This document shows positions 26,066 through 33,515 of a DNA stretch of 41,406 nucleotides, piece after piece. The stretch covers positions 1-41,406 of the forward strand of contig DCYG01000037.1 in the NCBI GenBank assembly GCA_002331025.1, in the 5' to 3' direction. The position numbers were made by a program, and so were the translations under genes. Each line of letters begins with the position of its first letter. Positions within the stretch are counted from its first letter, which is position 1. Below the pieces are notes generated by a model that was given only the letters and a program-made list of their open reading frames with translations, was not told where the DNA came from and made no database searches. Origin of the DNA: Firmicutes bacterium UBA2116. GTDB lineage: Bacteria > Bacillota > Clostridia > Tissierellales > Sedimentibacteraceae.

Positions 26066-26121
26066 TAGTCTGCTAAAAAGTCCATTTGCATCGCTTCCGG
26101 ATAAATTTTTTCAACAGACTA
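26066..26121. repeat. Stop-codon-associated inverted-repeat element E2
   Basis: The ends are TAGTCTGCTAAAAAGTCC and AAATTTTTTCAACAGACTA, with TTTGCATCGCTTCC between. The tip TAGTCTG/CAGACTA is a perfect inverted repeat. The xer stop codon TAG (26119-26121) is the outermost triplet of the right end. It is related to E3 at 37183-37237. Confidence 0.6.
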
Positions 26122-27084
26122 ATGTTCATTATTTAATGGATTTTGTTTAACGGCATCACGAAGCTGTTCCTTGTCAATATGTGTGTATATCTGTGTAGTT
26201 GAAACACTTTCGTGGCCTAAAATTTCCTGCAGGGCACGTATATCAACATGTCCATATTGATACATCAATGTCGCCGCAGTATGGCGGAGTTTATGCGGTG
26301 AATATTTCATTCCGGATAGTCCTGATTCTTTCAGGTATTTATTGACCATATGCTGTACACCTTTTTGAGTAAAGCGTGTTTTTCGGTTACTTATAAAAAG
26401 AGCATTTTCATGACCCGGCTTTGCGTCCGGACGAACTTCCAAATATTCTTCAATTGCCTTTACACAAACATCATTTAAATATATGGTTCGTTCCTTATTT
26501 CCTTTTCCGACAACAGTAAGAGTATCACCTTTAATTTTATCTATATTTATATCTATAAGCTCGGATAAACGCAGACCGCAATTTAAAAACAATGTAATTA
26601 TTGCGTAGTCACGTTTTTCATTAGAGCCGGAAATTGATGTCAATAAATTCTTTGATTCGTTCAAAGTTAATGCAACAGGCAGGCGACTGTTTTTCTTAGG
26701 AGTTTCTAAATCCAAAGCAGGATTTTCAGGAATCAGTTTAACAATAGAGTATAAATATTTAAAAAAGGAACGCAAGCAGGCAATTTTACGAGCTTTGGTC
26801 CTGTTTGAATTATTTCTTTCTCTGTCTATGTACGCAATGAAGGAATGAAGATCCATAATTCTAATCTTTTTCAACGTATCAAGGGAAACGAGGTTAATAT
26901 CAATATTTTCAAAATCCTTAATCTTAGGGGATAGCTTAAACCTGATTACTAAAAATCTATAAAAGGTTCTGAGATCAAGATAATATTCACTTACAGTTTT
27001 TTCTGATCTGCCTTTGATTGATAAAGAATATTCCAAAAAATCACTAAGCGGAGCAGGGCAGAGGTCATTGTAATTTATAGTCAT
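26119..27084 (-). CDS. Tyrosine recombinase, XerC/XerD family
   Basis: The 321-residue recombinase has an N-terminal SAM-like core-binding domain (about 10-125). All catalytic residues are present: R172 (CGLRLSEL), K194 (VGKGNKER), H264 and R267 (SPHKLRHTAATLM), H291 (LGHESVSTTQIYTH) and nucleophile Y300. It is close in size and motifs to XerC/XerD, the chromosome-dimer resolvases, but could be a dedicated integrase. AAGGAG precedes ATG 27084. Directly upstream and oriented away from the gene lies a gene-poor region with three ATGTCGCAAAAT sites, the first only 20 bases from the start codon. Its stop codon is in repeat E2. Confidence 0.92.
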   Translation of the reverse strand: MTINYNDLCPAPLSDFLEYSLSIKGRSEKTVSEYYLDLRTFYRFLVIRFKLSPKIKDFENIDINLVSLDTLKKIRIMDLHSFIAYIDRERNNSNRTKARKIACLRSFFKYLYSIVKLIPENPALDLETPKKNSRLPVALTLNESKNLLTSISGSNEKRDYAIITLFLNCGLRLSELIDINIDKIKGDTLTVVGKGNKERTIYLNDVCVKAIEEYLEVRPDAKPGHENALFISNRKTRFTQKGVQHMVNKYLKESGLSGMKYSPHKLRHTAATLMYQYGHVDIRALQEILGHESVSTTQIYTHIDKEQLRDAVKQNPLNNEH

Positions 27085-27103
27085 AATTTTCTCCTTATTA
27101 AAA

Positions 27104-27115
27104 ATGTCGCAAAAT
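27104..27115 (+). repeat. ATGTCGCAAAAT site A (next to the xer start)
   Basis: This is an exact 12-base copy, 20 bases upstream of the recombinase start codon. It repeats at 27732-27743 and 28943-28954, with an inverted copy at 28959-28970. It is a candidate half-site for the recombinase. Confidence 0.6.
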
Positions 27116-27731
27116 CTTCTTACTAAATTATATATAAATTTGTATAAAAAGACAAGCTATTTTATGAATTTGTTCTCTGTTAATCAATATTCACCATTTA
27201 TAACAAAAATGAAGCAACTTAGCGACGTAGATATATAATTTATATTATTGAATATAATACCGACAAAAGATATCCATTTATCATTAAATTCCATATTTCA
27301 TCAATAAATCTATCCATTAGCCCAACAAACCGCAAAATAATAAGTTTCACAAAATATTACAAGGTATAATTGGGTCAAAGAATAAAATAACTTTTGTTAA
27401 AACGCATTTTAAAGCCTCATATTTTTTGAGATATTTATTATTTAAAGACAGTTCTGATTTTAAAACATTTAATAAACTATAAGACAATAAGCAAGATAAA
27501 ATATCTAATGCAATATATAGTAAATATAAGATATTAAATTTTTTATCATTCATGAATTAAATAATCAATTTATTAAATACAAAAAATATTTTTAATATAA
27601 AAAGAATTGAATGAACCAAAGATTATCAAACATTAAAAATTATTTTTGCTAATCGATGAAAAAAGCTAAAAGCAGTAAAAGTTCAATATCAGAGCTAATT
27701 TGGAGCCCCAATGCCATCTTTAATGATGTTT

Positions 27732-27743
27732 ATGTCGCAAAAT
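27732..27743 (+). repeat. ATGTCGCAAAAT site B
   Basis: This exact 12-base copy is in the same orientation as site A and 628 bases from it. A partial match, CCGCAAAATAAT, also occurs at about 27331. Confidence 0.6.
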
Positions 27744-27899
27744 AAAACTTTTACGATATGTCTATATATGTCAGTATAAAATTACATACTGTAAAGGCTT
27801 AAATTGAATACAGTAAAATTTAGTACAAATACATAAGCATACAGAACTGAGATAATATAAAATTGCTTAAAAACGATTTTACGACTTCATGTAACGTTT

Positions 27900-28046
27900 A
27901 ACATCAAACCTCTGAGTAAATAATGATATTAAGTCGAGCTGAAAATAATTACGAAAAGAAACTGAAGGTAAAAATATTAAAATGAATTCAAAATTAAAAT
28001 TAAAATACTGAACATCGAACATCTGACTGAATAATGATACTAAGTC
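27900..28046. repeat. Pair of diverged 36-base direct repeats
   Basis: The copies at 27900-27935 and 28011-28046 share AACATC-AAC-TCTGA and AATAATGATA-TAAGTC with a few substitutions. They are 111 bases apart, so any minus-strand frame would read the same peptide (LDL-SLF-Q-FDV) twice. Confidence 0.6.
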
Positions 28047-28209
28047 AAGTAATTGCAAAAACCATGCCACCAAAAATTCAAAAAGAAAAAACCTTCTCTT
28101 AAGATGCGAACAAACGTAATGGAAAATCAATACATATCACCGCAAACAAATAAATTCTTTATACTTACATACATATTTTAGTTACGGTTTTTTAAATTTA
28201 ATTTTTGCT

Positions 28210-28234
28210 AACCGCTTAGACAGAACGGTTTTTT
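28210..28234 (+). terminator. Rho-independent terminator-like hairpin
   Basis: AACCG pairs with CGGTT and is followed by TTTTG. No upstream gene on the plus strand is recognisable, so this may end an unannotated RNA. Confidence 0.5.
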
Positions 28235-28243
28235 GTATGCAAT

Positions 28244-28384
28244 GAAGGGGAAACCCCTTCAAACTACCCGCTATCTATGGGGGAAGTTCCCCCATACCCC
28301 CTTAAGCAAGAAAGGAGAGAGTAACAACTGTAAAATGCTTTATAAAGAAAGAAACCCGCGCACCGGTTAACCGGATGCGCGGGT
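28244..28384. other. Cluster of three GC-rich perfect hairpins
   Basis: In otherwise AT-rich DNA there are three hairpins. GAAGGGG-AAA-CCCCTTC lies at 28244-28260. TATGGGGGAA/TTCCCCCATA lies at 28276-28296. ACCCGCGCA pairs with TGCGCGGGT around a CCGG-TTAA-CCGG core at 28354-28384. Such clusters resemble transfer or replication origins of mobile elements, but no relaxase or replication gene is present. Confidence 0.45.
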
Positions 28385-28453
28385 CCTCTAAGCCTTTATT
28401 CAAAGCTTTAAAATGAGTAATATAACAATAACATAAAACAGTCTTAAATACAA

Positions 28454-28484
28454 GAAAAAAAGCTCATATCAAACGAGCTTTTTT
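28454..28484 (-). terminator. Bidirectional terminator after the 28508-28816 gene
   Basis: AAAAAAAGCTC pairs with GAGCTTTTTTT around a short loop. It lies 24 bases beyond the stop codon of the minus-strand small gene. Confidence 0.8.
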
Positions 28485-28507
28485 TAAACAGAGAAGAGAG
28501 AAAACGA

Positions 28508-28816
28508 TTAATCGTCATACTCGAAATCTAATAAATTAACCAAATGTCCAGCATTATCATACTCAAGAACAGAAGGAGAGCCATCGCGATTACGAGAAAG
28601 AATAACCACACTATCACCATGAGCAAGTAACAACACGGCAGCATCAAACAAAGCTTTTTTAACGATTAACTCACGTACCCTATAAGCAGGAATGTCATGA
28701 TGATAAAACAAAAACTCACTATCACCAGAATAAGAAGATTCAACCTTCAAATCATCAACATCAGACCTGGCATAGGAATCATAAAGATGTTTCATTTTTC
28801 CATTTTCATTACTCAT
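28508..28816 (-). CDS. Hypothetical protein (102 residues)
   Basis: I do not recognise this protein. It is soluble, acidic, with no membrane helix or signal peptide. A hydrophobic helix-like block (ELIVKKALFDAAVLLLAHG) is followed by DSVVILSRNRDGSPSVLEYD and an acidic tail. It is very probably a real gene: GGAGG stands 8 bases before ATG 28816, and a strong terminator follows the stop. It is the only gene between the second and third ATGTCGCAAAAT sites, so it is the natural cargo if that region is a cassette. Its upstream region has a small GGGACCC/GGGTCTCCC hairpin. Confidence 0.72.
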   Translation of the reverse strand: MSNENGKMKHLYDSYARSDVDDLKVESSYSGDSEFLFYHHDIPAYRVRELIVKKALFDAAVLLLAHGDSVVILSRNRDGSPSVLEYDNAGHLVNLLDFEYDD

Positions 28817-28926
28817 TTTAAAGCCTCCAAATTTAATAATTATTCAAAATGGGACCCACTACGGGGGTCTCCCGAAAATCATGAGCCCCTATTAAGTTGT
28901 ATTATAATCATACATAAGGTGAGAAG

Positions 28927-28974
28927 ATTATGCAACATTTTTATGTCGCAAAATAGTTATTTTGCGACATAAAA
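28927..28974. repeat. Xer-like 11-6-11 site and overlapping perfect palindrome (site C)
   Basis: ATTATGCAACA, spacer TTTTTA, TGTCGCAAAAT (28927-28954) form two inverted 11-base arms matching at 9 of 11 positions around 6 bases. The right arm also belongs to a perfect palindrome: TTTATGTCGCAAAATA, GT, then the reverse complement of that arm (28940-28973). It contains the 12-base repeat in both orientations. Confidence 0.6.
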
Positions 28975-28983
28975 TAAATGTAT

Positions 28984-29015
28984 AATAGCGGGGATTTTAT
29001 CTGCTCCCCACTATT
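28984..29015 (-). terminator. Terminator-like hairpin after the acetyltransferase remnant
   Basis: AATAGCGGGG and CCCCACTATT pair with one mismatch around a 12-base loop. On the minus strand it is followed by ATACATTTATTTT. Confidence 0.5.
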
Positions 29016-29046
29016 CAAGTTATAATGATTGACGATACATACCTTA

Positions 29047-29531
29047 TTAAAACTCCAAAATCATATCATACCACTTAGCTCCGCCATGTTCGGAATTTGA
29101 TATGCCTTTATTTTTAAAACCAAACTTTGAATAGTAATTAATGAGATGCTCTTTACATGTTAAGATAACACCCTTTCGACCATTTAGCTTTGACGCGTCT
29201 ATCATGTAATTCATTAATTGCGCTGCGATTCCTTTATTGCGGTATTCAGGAATCACATCAAGACCGAATATGGCCTGGTATTCCCCATCCGGAATATGTA
29301 AAGTAGCATCACTGAATAATTCATCATGTATAGTAGTTTCACCGGTTATGATCCGTTAATAAACCCGATTATTTTTCCGTCACTTTCTGCTACGAAAAAA
29401 CTTCCCGGAAATGTATTGATACGTTGTTCTAATGATGCCTTTGTAGCTGCTTCCGCCTCAGGAAAGCACGCTGCCTCAACTTCTGATACTGTATCTAAAT
29501 CTTCTGCCCTTACTTTTCTTATATTTATCAT
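29047..29531 (-). pseudogene. GNAT family N-acetyltransferase, frameshifted
   Basis: The N-terminal part (MINIRKVRAEDLDTVSEVE to GKIIGFINGS) starts at ATG 29531 behind AGAGGA and stops at 29346-29348. One frame over, translation continues as TGETTIHDELFSDATLHIPD and ends with the acetyl-CoA-binding region IPEYRNKGIAAQLMNYM and YYSKFGF, finishing at 29047. Together they make a normal GNAT of about 160 residues. The shift, a one-base loss in gene sense, is at about 29349-29352. It may be a true pseudogene or a sequencing error. The closest family members acetylate small amines, but the substrate is unknown. Confidence 0.85.
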
Positions 29532-29620
29532 ATGTATTCCTCTTTCATATATCGTTAAATTATTATACATTATTTTCTTGTGATTATCAATTATGAGTTG
29601 GCATTAAATTTCCATAAGCA

Positions 29621-29662
29621 TAAAAAATAGGATTACCTGCGTGAGGCATCCTATTTTTTAGA
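29621..29662 (-). terminator. Terminator of the catalase gene
   Basis: AAAAAATAGGAT pairs with ATCCTATTTTTT around a 14-base loop. It works in both directions. Confidence 0.8.
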
Positions 29663-29735
29663 GATTTGGGTCATCTGCTTTCGCATCCAGCATAAGCGAC
29701 TGACACCAAATCAGAGATTTGGGTCATCTGCTTAC
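29660..29735. repeat. Dispersed palindromic repeat, AAGCAGACGACCC family, copy 2 with extra half copy
   Basis: A complete element (29689-29735) carries CATAAGCGACTGACACC on the left and GATTTGGGTCATCTGCTTA on the right. The right half is repeated alone just before it (29660-29681). It lies between the catalase stop and its terminator. Confidence 0.75.
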
Positions 29736-31807
29736 TTTAAAGACAGCGTCTTGTTTTGATTTTGTAATTGACTGTTCGTACCAGCTATATTTACATTTCT
29801 GTCCCAATGTCTGTGCATAGAAATATCATTTATAAATTTATTAATTTGCATATTTCCATCAAGTATTGTAACACCCGGCTGGGCTGCCATATTTGCATCT
29901 AACAGCATAGATATATTTTGTGAAAGCAGTATGGGTTTATAGTGCATATATGTTTCATGAATAAACCTTTTTACCTCAGTAACAGCCTTTGCATCCAAAT
30001 TCGGACCACCAATTACGTAAATTGCGTCCATAAGAACCGGATCAGTAGTTATAAAAGTGTATTTTGGTACTTGTTCATCTCCGCCTGAACCTTTTACAGG
30101 AGATAATGTGCTGCTGATTATTTCGGGAATTGTCTTTGCATCATAAAGTGCTTTCAACACTGAATTAAATTCTTCCGAATTGTATCCTTCACATATTATG
30201 CATCCTACCTTTAATGTATCAGGCTTCTTCACTGTATTAGCCTGACTGAGCGCCGGAGAAACCTTACTATATTTTGAGCACTCTCCCTTAGGTCTGTTAA
30301 CTCCAATAAAATCTGCTATTTGATTAGCCATATCAATGTTTACATTTCCAAACATATCCACAACTTGTTGTCTTACTTCTTTACTTTTAACATTTCCAAC
30401 CTCAAATTTAAACGCTTCAACAATGTGCATTTTTTCCGGCTCACTCATGCTGTTATAAAACATTGCTGCCTGTGAAAAATGATCCTTAAAGCTGTCGCTT
30501 CTTGCTCTTATTTTATTTCCGCTGACTTTTTCCTGGTAATGAGTATACCCTCCTTCGGATTCAGGCACGGTTTTAGGAGTACCGTTCGCTAAGGAATTTC
30601 TATGGTAGCTTACATTGCTTGTATTAATTGTTTGTCTGTGATAACCGTCTCTTTGATTATTATGAAATTGAACCAAGGGTTTATTTATGGGAATTTCATG
30701 GAAATTCGGTCCTCCTAACCTGATTAATTGAGTATCGGTATACGAAAACAATCTTCCTTGAAGAAGAGGGTCATTACTGAAATCAATTCCGGGAACCAAA
30801 TTTCCGGGATGAAAAGCAACCTGTTCAACCTCTGCAAAGAAATTATCCACGTTTTTATTTAATGTAATTTTTCCAATAATCTTTACAGGCACATCTTCTT
30901 CCGGCCATAATTTTGTAGGATCTAATATATCAAAATCCAAACTAAATTCATCTTCTTCAGCCAGCAACTGCACCCCTAATTCAAATTCTGGGAAATTACC
31001 ACAGTCAATTGCTTCTTGTAAATCTTTCCTGTTAAAATCAGGATCTTTTCCGGCAATTTTTTGAGTTTCATCCCACACCAAAGAATGAACACCTAAAACA
31101 GGCTTTAAATGAAATTTTACAAAGGTTGCTTTACCCTGTTCATTTATAAATCTGAAGGTATTTACTCCGAAGCCCTCCATCATACGATAGCTTCTGGGTA
31201 TTGCTCTGTCCGACATAGCCCACATAACCATGTGAGCAGATTCCTGATTGTTTGCTATATAATCCCAGAAAGTATCATGAGCAGCGGAAGCCTGAGGGAC
31301 TTCTGTCCTTGGCTCCGGTTTATTAGCATGAACAAAATCCGGAAATTTAATTGCATCCTGCATGAAGAAAACAGGCATGTTATTAGCTACCAAGTCATAA
31401 TTTCCTTCTTGTGTGTAAAATTTAATGGCAAATCCTCTTACATCTCTGACCGTATCTGCAGAGCCTCTGAATCCTATAACTGTTGAAATTCTTGCAAACA
31501 CAGGAGTTTTTACATTGGGATCCTGTAAAAATCCTGCCTTCGTATATTCCTTCATAGATTCATAAAGCTGAAATTGTCCATGTGCTCCTGTTCCTCTGGC
31601 ATGAACAACTCTTTCTGGAATTCTTTCATGGTCAAAATGTGTTATTTTTTCTCTGAAATGAAAGTCCTCCATTAAAGTTGGTCCTCTTTCCCCTGCCTTA
31701 AGAGAAAATTCATCTTCTGCCATTTTAAGACCTTGATTGGTTGTCAGGTCTTTTCCCATATCATCTACTCTGAATTGATTTAATTGTTCATCCTTAAAAT
31801 TGTTCAT
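29732..31807 (-). CDS. katE: Large-subunit (clade 2, HPII-type) catalase
   Basis: The 691-residue protein is a haem catalase that converts hydrogen peroxide to water and oxygen. The catalytic His is H69 (ERVVHARGTGAHG), the Asn is in ANNMPVFFMQD (142-143), and the haem-ligand Tyr is Y356 in RLFSYTDTQ. The length and the C-terminal flavodoxin/DJ-1-like domain (from about residue 530, KVGCIICEGYNSEEF) identify the large-subunit class. ATG 31807 follows AGGAGG at good spacing; the frame extends 7 codons upstream. It appears monocistronic. A large catalase in an apparently strict anaerobe points to aerotolerance; horizontal origin is possible but codon usage was not tested. Confidence 0.96.
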   Translation of the reverse strand: MNNFKDEQLNQFRVDDMGKDLTTNQGLKMAEDEFSLKAGERGPTLMEDFHFREKITHFDHERIPERVVHARGTGAHGQFQLYESMKEYTKAGFLQDPNVKTPVFARISTVIGFRGSADTVRDVRGFAIKFYTQEGNYDLVANNMPVFFMQDAIKFPDFVHANKPEPRTEVPQASAAHDTFWDYIANNQESAHMVMWAMSDRAIPRSYRMMEGFGVNTFRFINEQGKATFVKFHLKPVLGVHSLVWDETQKIAGKDPDFNRKDLQEAIDCGNFPEFELGVQLLAEEDEFSLDFDILDPTKLWPEEDVPVKIIGKITLNKNVDNFFAEVEQVAFHPGNLVPGIDFSNDPLLQGRLFSYTDTQLIRLGGPNFHEIPINKPLVQFHNNQRDGYHRQTINTSNVSYHRNSLANGTPKTVPESEGGYTHYQEKVSGNKIRARSDSFKDHFSQAAMFYNSMSEPEKMHIVEAFKFEVGNVKSKEVRQQVVDMFGNVNIDMANQIADFIGVNRPKGECSKYSKVSPALSQANTVKKPDTLKVGCIICEGYNSEEFNSVLKALYDAKTIPEIISSTLSPVKGSGGDEQVPKYTFITTDPVLMDAIYVIGGPNLDAKAVTEVKRFIHETYMHYKPILLSQNISMLLDANMAAQPGVTILDGNMQINKFINDISMHRHWDRNVNIAGTNSQLQNQNKTLSLK

Positions 31808-31879
31808 AAGTACTTCCTCCTTAGTCAAAATAGATATTCATTATTCAAATTTTAACCTTAAATTATAAACTTATGCACA

Positions 31880-31937
31880 ATAACGGGATTCTTAAAATGG
31901 ACCATTTTTGATTTAACTATAAAATAGTCCATCTTAA
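31880..31937 (-). terminator. Hairpin at the MFS gene 3' end
   Basis: TTAAAATGGAC on one side pairs with GTCCATCTTAA on the other with a few mismatches. It overlaps the stop codon of the MFS gene and lies upstream of catalase. Confidence 0.45.
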
Positions 31938-33133
31938 GTCAGCTGTTCATGTTTTTGTAATTTTAGCATTAAAAATATTATTGCCGGTATATAGACTAAT
32001 GCAATTATTCCAAAAGTTAATGTAAGTCCTATTTTCTCCGCTATAAATCCGAACAATGGAAACACCCCTATCATAAATATGCTGAACCACAGGCTTTCAA
32101 ATGACAATATTGTTGCTCTTGACTCGGATGGTATTCTTCCGTTAATGTAGTCACTTAATATTGTAAAGGCTAATCCCCCGGTTAAATTTGTTAACAAATA
32201 AAAACCTATGGAAAACTCAGCTACGAATGCTAATCCCACCAAAGCAATCACGTTCAAGGCGGATAAACTGATTAATATTTCTCTGATATTCAGTCGTTTT
32301 TCTATTTTATAGGCATACTTTGAGCTATATGCTTCTACAATGCTGCCTATAAAACAAATAACAGCGATTATCGTCTTTGTATAGCCCATATCCGAAAAAA
32401 ACTTCTGACTGTAGAAAAATACAGTTGTTTGCAGGCTTCCCAACAGTGCTGAAAACATAATGATATATAAAACAATTTTTCTGCATTTTAATATATCAAT
32501 GCTTATTTTTAACTGATTAACAAATATATTTTCTTTTTGCTTTTTTAAATTTCCGATATTATGCTTTCTGTTAACAGTTGGTTCAGTAAAATTCAAGGAT
32601 ACCATCAGCGCTATAATCTGTACTATCGCACCGAATACGTAAGCATACAGGAATTTAACATCTGCTAATATTCCTCCAAGTAAGATTGCTATGCCTTGAG
32701 AAATTGACATGATAAAGGCTGTCTGTCCCCATATTTTTTTATATTTTCCCTCCTCGCCTGATTCTTTTAAGCTGTCGTAAATCAATGCTTCCGCAGCCCC
32801 TGAGTTCAGGTTCATCGCCGCACTGCTTAAAATAAAGGAGATAGCAAATTCAAGGAAGCTATTTGCTGTGATCATCAGGATGCATGAAATTAAATTCACT
32901 ACCCTCCCTGCTACTACACTAAATTTCCTTCCGTATAAATCTGCAATTGCACCGGAGGGAATTTCCAAAATCAACCCTGTAATATGATAGATTGATTCAA
33001 GGATACCTATTTCAATCAATGACATCCCTCTAAATGCCAGATAAAGTACCCATATAGCAGAAATCATATTCAACTGCAAGAAAAAATTATATACATATCC
33101 GATAGATATATTTCGTTTTAATTTAATATTCAT
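31934..33133 (-). CDS. MFS transporter
   Basis: The 399-residue protein has about 12 hydrophobic segments and the major-facilitator motif A in the loop between helices 2 and 3 (GAIADLYGRK, residues 61-70). A charged central loop (TVNRKHNIGNLKKQKENIF) separates the two six-helix halves. It is a cytoplasmic-membrane secondary transporter. The type resembles drug/efflux-like MFS members, but no substrate can be assigned. GGAGG precedes ATG 33133 by 6 bases. It is a single gene followed by a hairpin. Confidence 0.87.
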   Translation of the reverse strand: MNIKLKRNISIGYVYNFFLQLNMISAIWVLYLAFRGMSLIEIGILESIYHITGLILEIPSGAIADLYGRKFSVVAGRVVNLISCILMITANSFLEFAISFILSSAAMNLNSGAAEALIYDSLKESGEEGKYKKIWGQTAFIMSISQGIAILLGGILADVKFLYAYVFGAIVQIIALMVSLNFTEPTVNRKHNIGNLKKQKENIFVNQLKISIDILKCRKIVLYIIMFSALLGSLQTTVFFYSQKFFSDMGYTKTIIAVICFIGSIVEAYSSKYAYKIEKRLNIREILISLSALNVIALVGLAFVAEFSIGFYLLTNLTGGLAFTILSDYINGRIPSESRATILSFESLWFSIFMIGVFPLFGFIAEKIGLTLTFGIIALVYIPAIIFLMLKLQKHEQLT

Positions 33134-33224
33134 TATTCCTCCAAAGTATTATATTTTTATATTCAAAAAATAAAATAAGCTTTCTGAATGAAAGCCATAT
33201 GGAAGAATGAATATCCTTAATAAA

Positions 33225-33250
33225 TAAAAAAACTCAAGTAAAACCCGAGT
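33225..33250 (-). terminator. Terminator of the 45-residue small gene
   Basis: On the minus strand, ACTCGGGT pairs with ACTTGAGT (two G-T pairs) around TTT, followed by TTTTTTTAT. Confidence 0.7.
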
Positions 33251-33292
33251 CAGAATTCATAAACTAAAAATTGAAAAGAATCAAACATGGAT

Positions 33293-33430
33293 TTATACAT
33301 TTGCTGTTTTCATACTAAAAATGGATACACTTCTCCCGTAAACTACCGAAATTCCATTTTTTGAAACAGAACTGCTAAATTTACATTGCTTATTCAAAGT
33401 AAAATTTGCAGAACCAAATGTTATTACCAT
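33293..33430 (-). CDS. Small protein, 45 residues, unknown function
   Basis: This short frame begins MVITFGSANFTLNKQCKFSS and ends MKTANV. It has one Cys, is serine-rich, and shows no membrane helix or known leader motif; I do not recognise it. The evidence for a real gene is its signals. A near-perfect SD (CAGGAGG) stands 6 bases before ATG 33430. A promoter TTGTAA-N17-TATAAT lies 30-55 bases upstream. A terminator follows 43 bases after the stop codon. It is an independent transcription unit between the MFS gene and the LysM deacetylase. It might be a peptide product, an antitoxin-like protein or a signalling peptide; no evidence favours one. Confidence 0.6.
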   Translation of the reverse strand: MVITFGSANFTLNKQCKFSSSVSKNGISVVYGRSVSIFSMKTANV

Positions 33431-33457
33431 GATATCCTCCTGAAAATTTATAGTTCA

Positions 33458-33490
33458 ATTATATAATAATTATTGTTAAATTACAACAAT
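33458..33490 (-). promoter_or_regulatory. Promoter and operator-like palindrome of the small gene
   Basis: On the minus strand, TTGTAA (33481-33486) and TATAAT (33458-33463) are 17 bases apart. ATTGTT-AAATTAC-AACAAT (33472-33490) is a palindrome covering the -35 and spacer, suggesting repressor control. Confidence 0.55.
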
Positions 33491-33515
33491 TATTTATTTG
33501 TTACTATACAATTAT

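Larger units (their letters stand above)
27116..28243. other. Gene-poor AT-rich region upstream of the recombinase
   Basis: This stretch of about 1.1 kb is extremely AT-rich and I see no convincing gene. The two longest open frames (27347-27553 and 27879-28130, both minus) lack an SD and have low-complexity composition. It contains site B of the ATGTCGCAAAAT repeat, a diverged 36-base direct repeat (27900-27935 and 28011-28046), a small CAGTAT/ATACTG hairpin (27772-27791) and a terminator-like hairpin at 28210-28233. It may be decayed mobile-element DNA or hold an RNA; neither can be shown here. Confidence 0.55.

Noticed and set aside
27347..27553. Open frame of 68 codons, minus strand
   Set aside because: It has no SD, AT-rich low-complexity composition (Leu/Lys/Ile/Asn) and no signals; likely random in this AT-rich stretch.
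27879..28130. Open frame of 83 codons, minus strand, with a repeated peptide
   Set aside because: No SD and a Phe/Leu-rich composition; the repetition is explained by the underlying DNA direct repeat. Kept as a repeat, not as a gene.
27085..28507. CRISPR array
   Set aside because: Repeats here are few, unevenly spaced (over 600 bases) and not accompanied by cas genes.
27104..28974. ATGTCGCAAAAT as the chromosomal dif site
   Set aside because: The arms do not resemble the known Firmicute dif consensus, and there are several copies, whereas dif is single.
31808..31880. PerR box upstream of catalase
   Set aside because: Only a half-site (TTATAAT) is present; the second half does not match, so peroxide control cannot be claimed.
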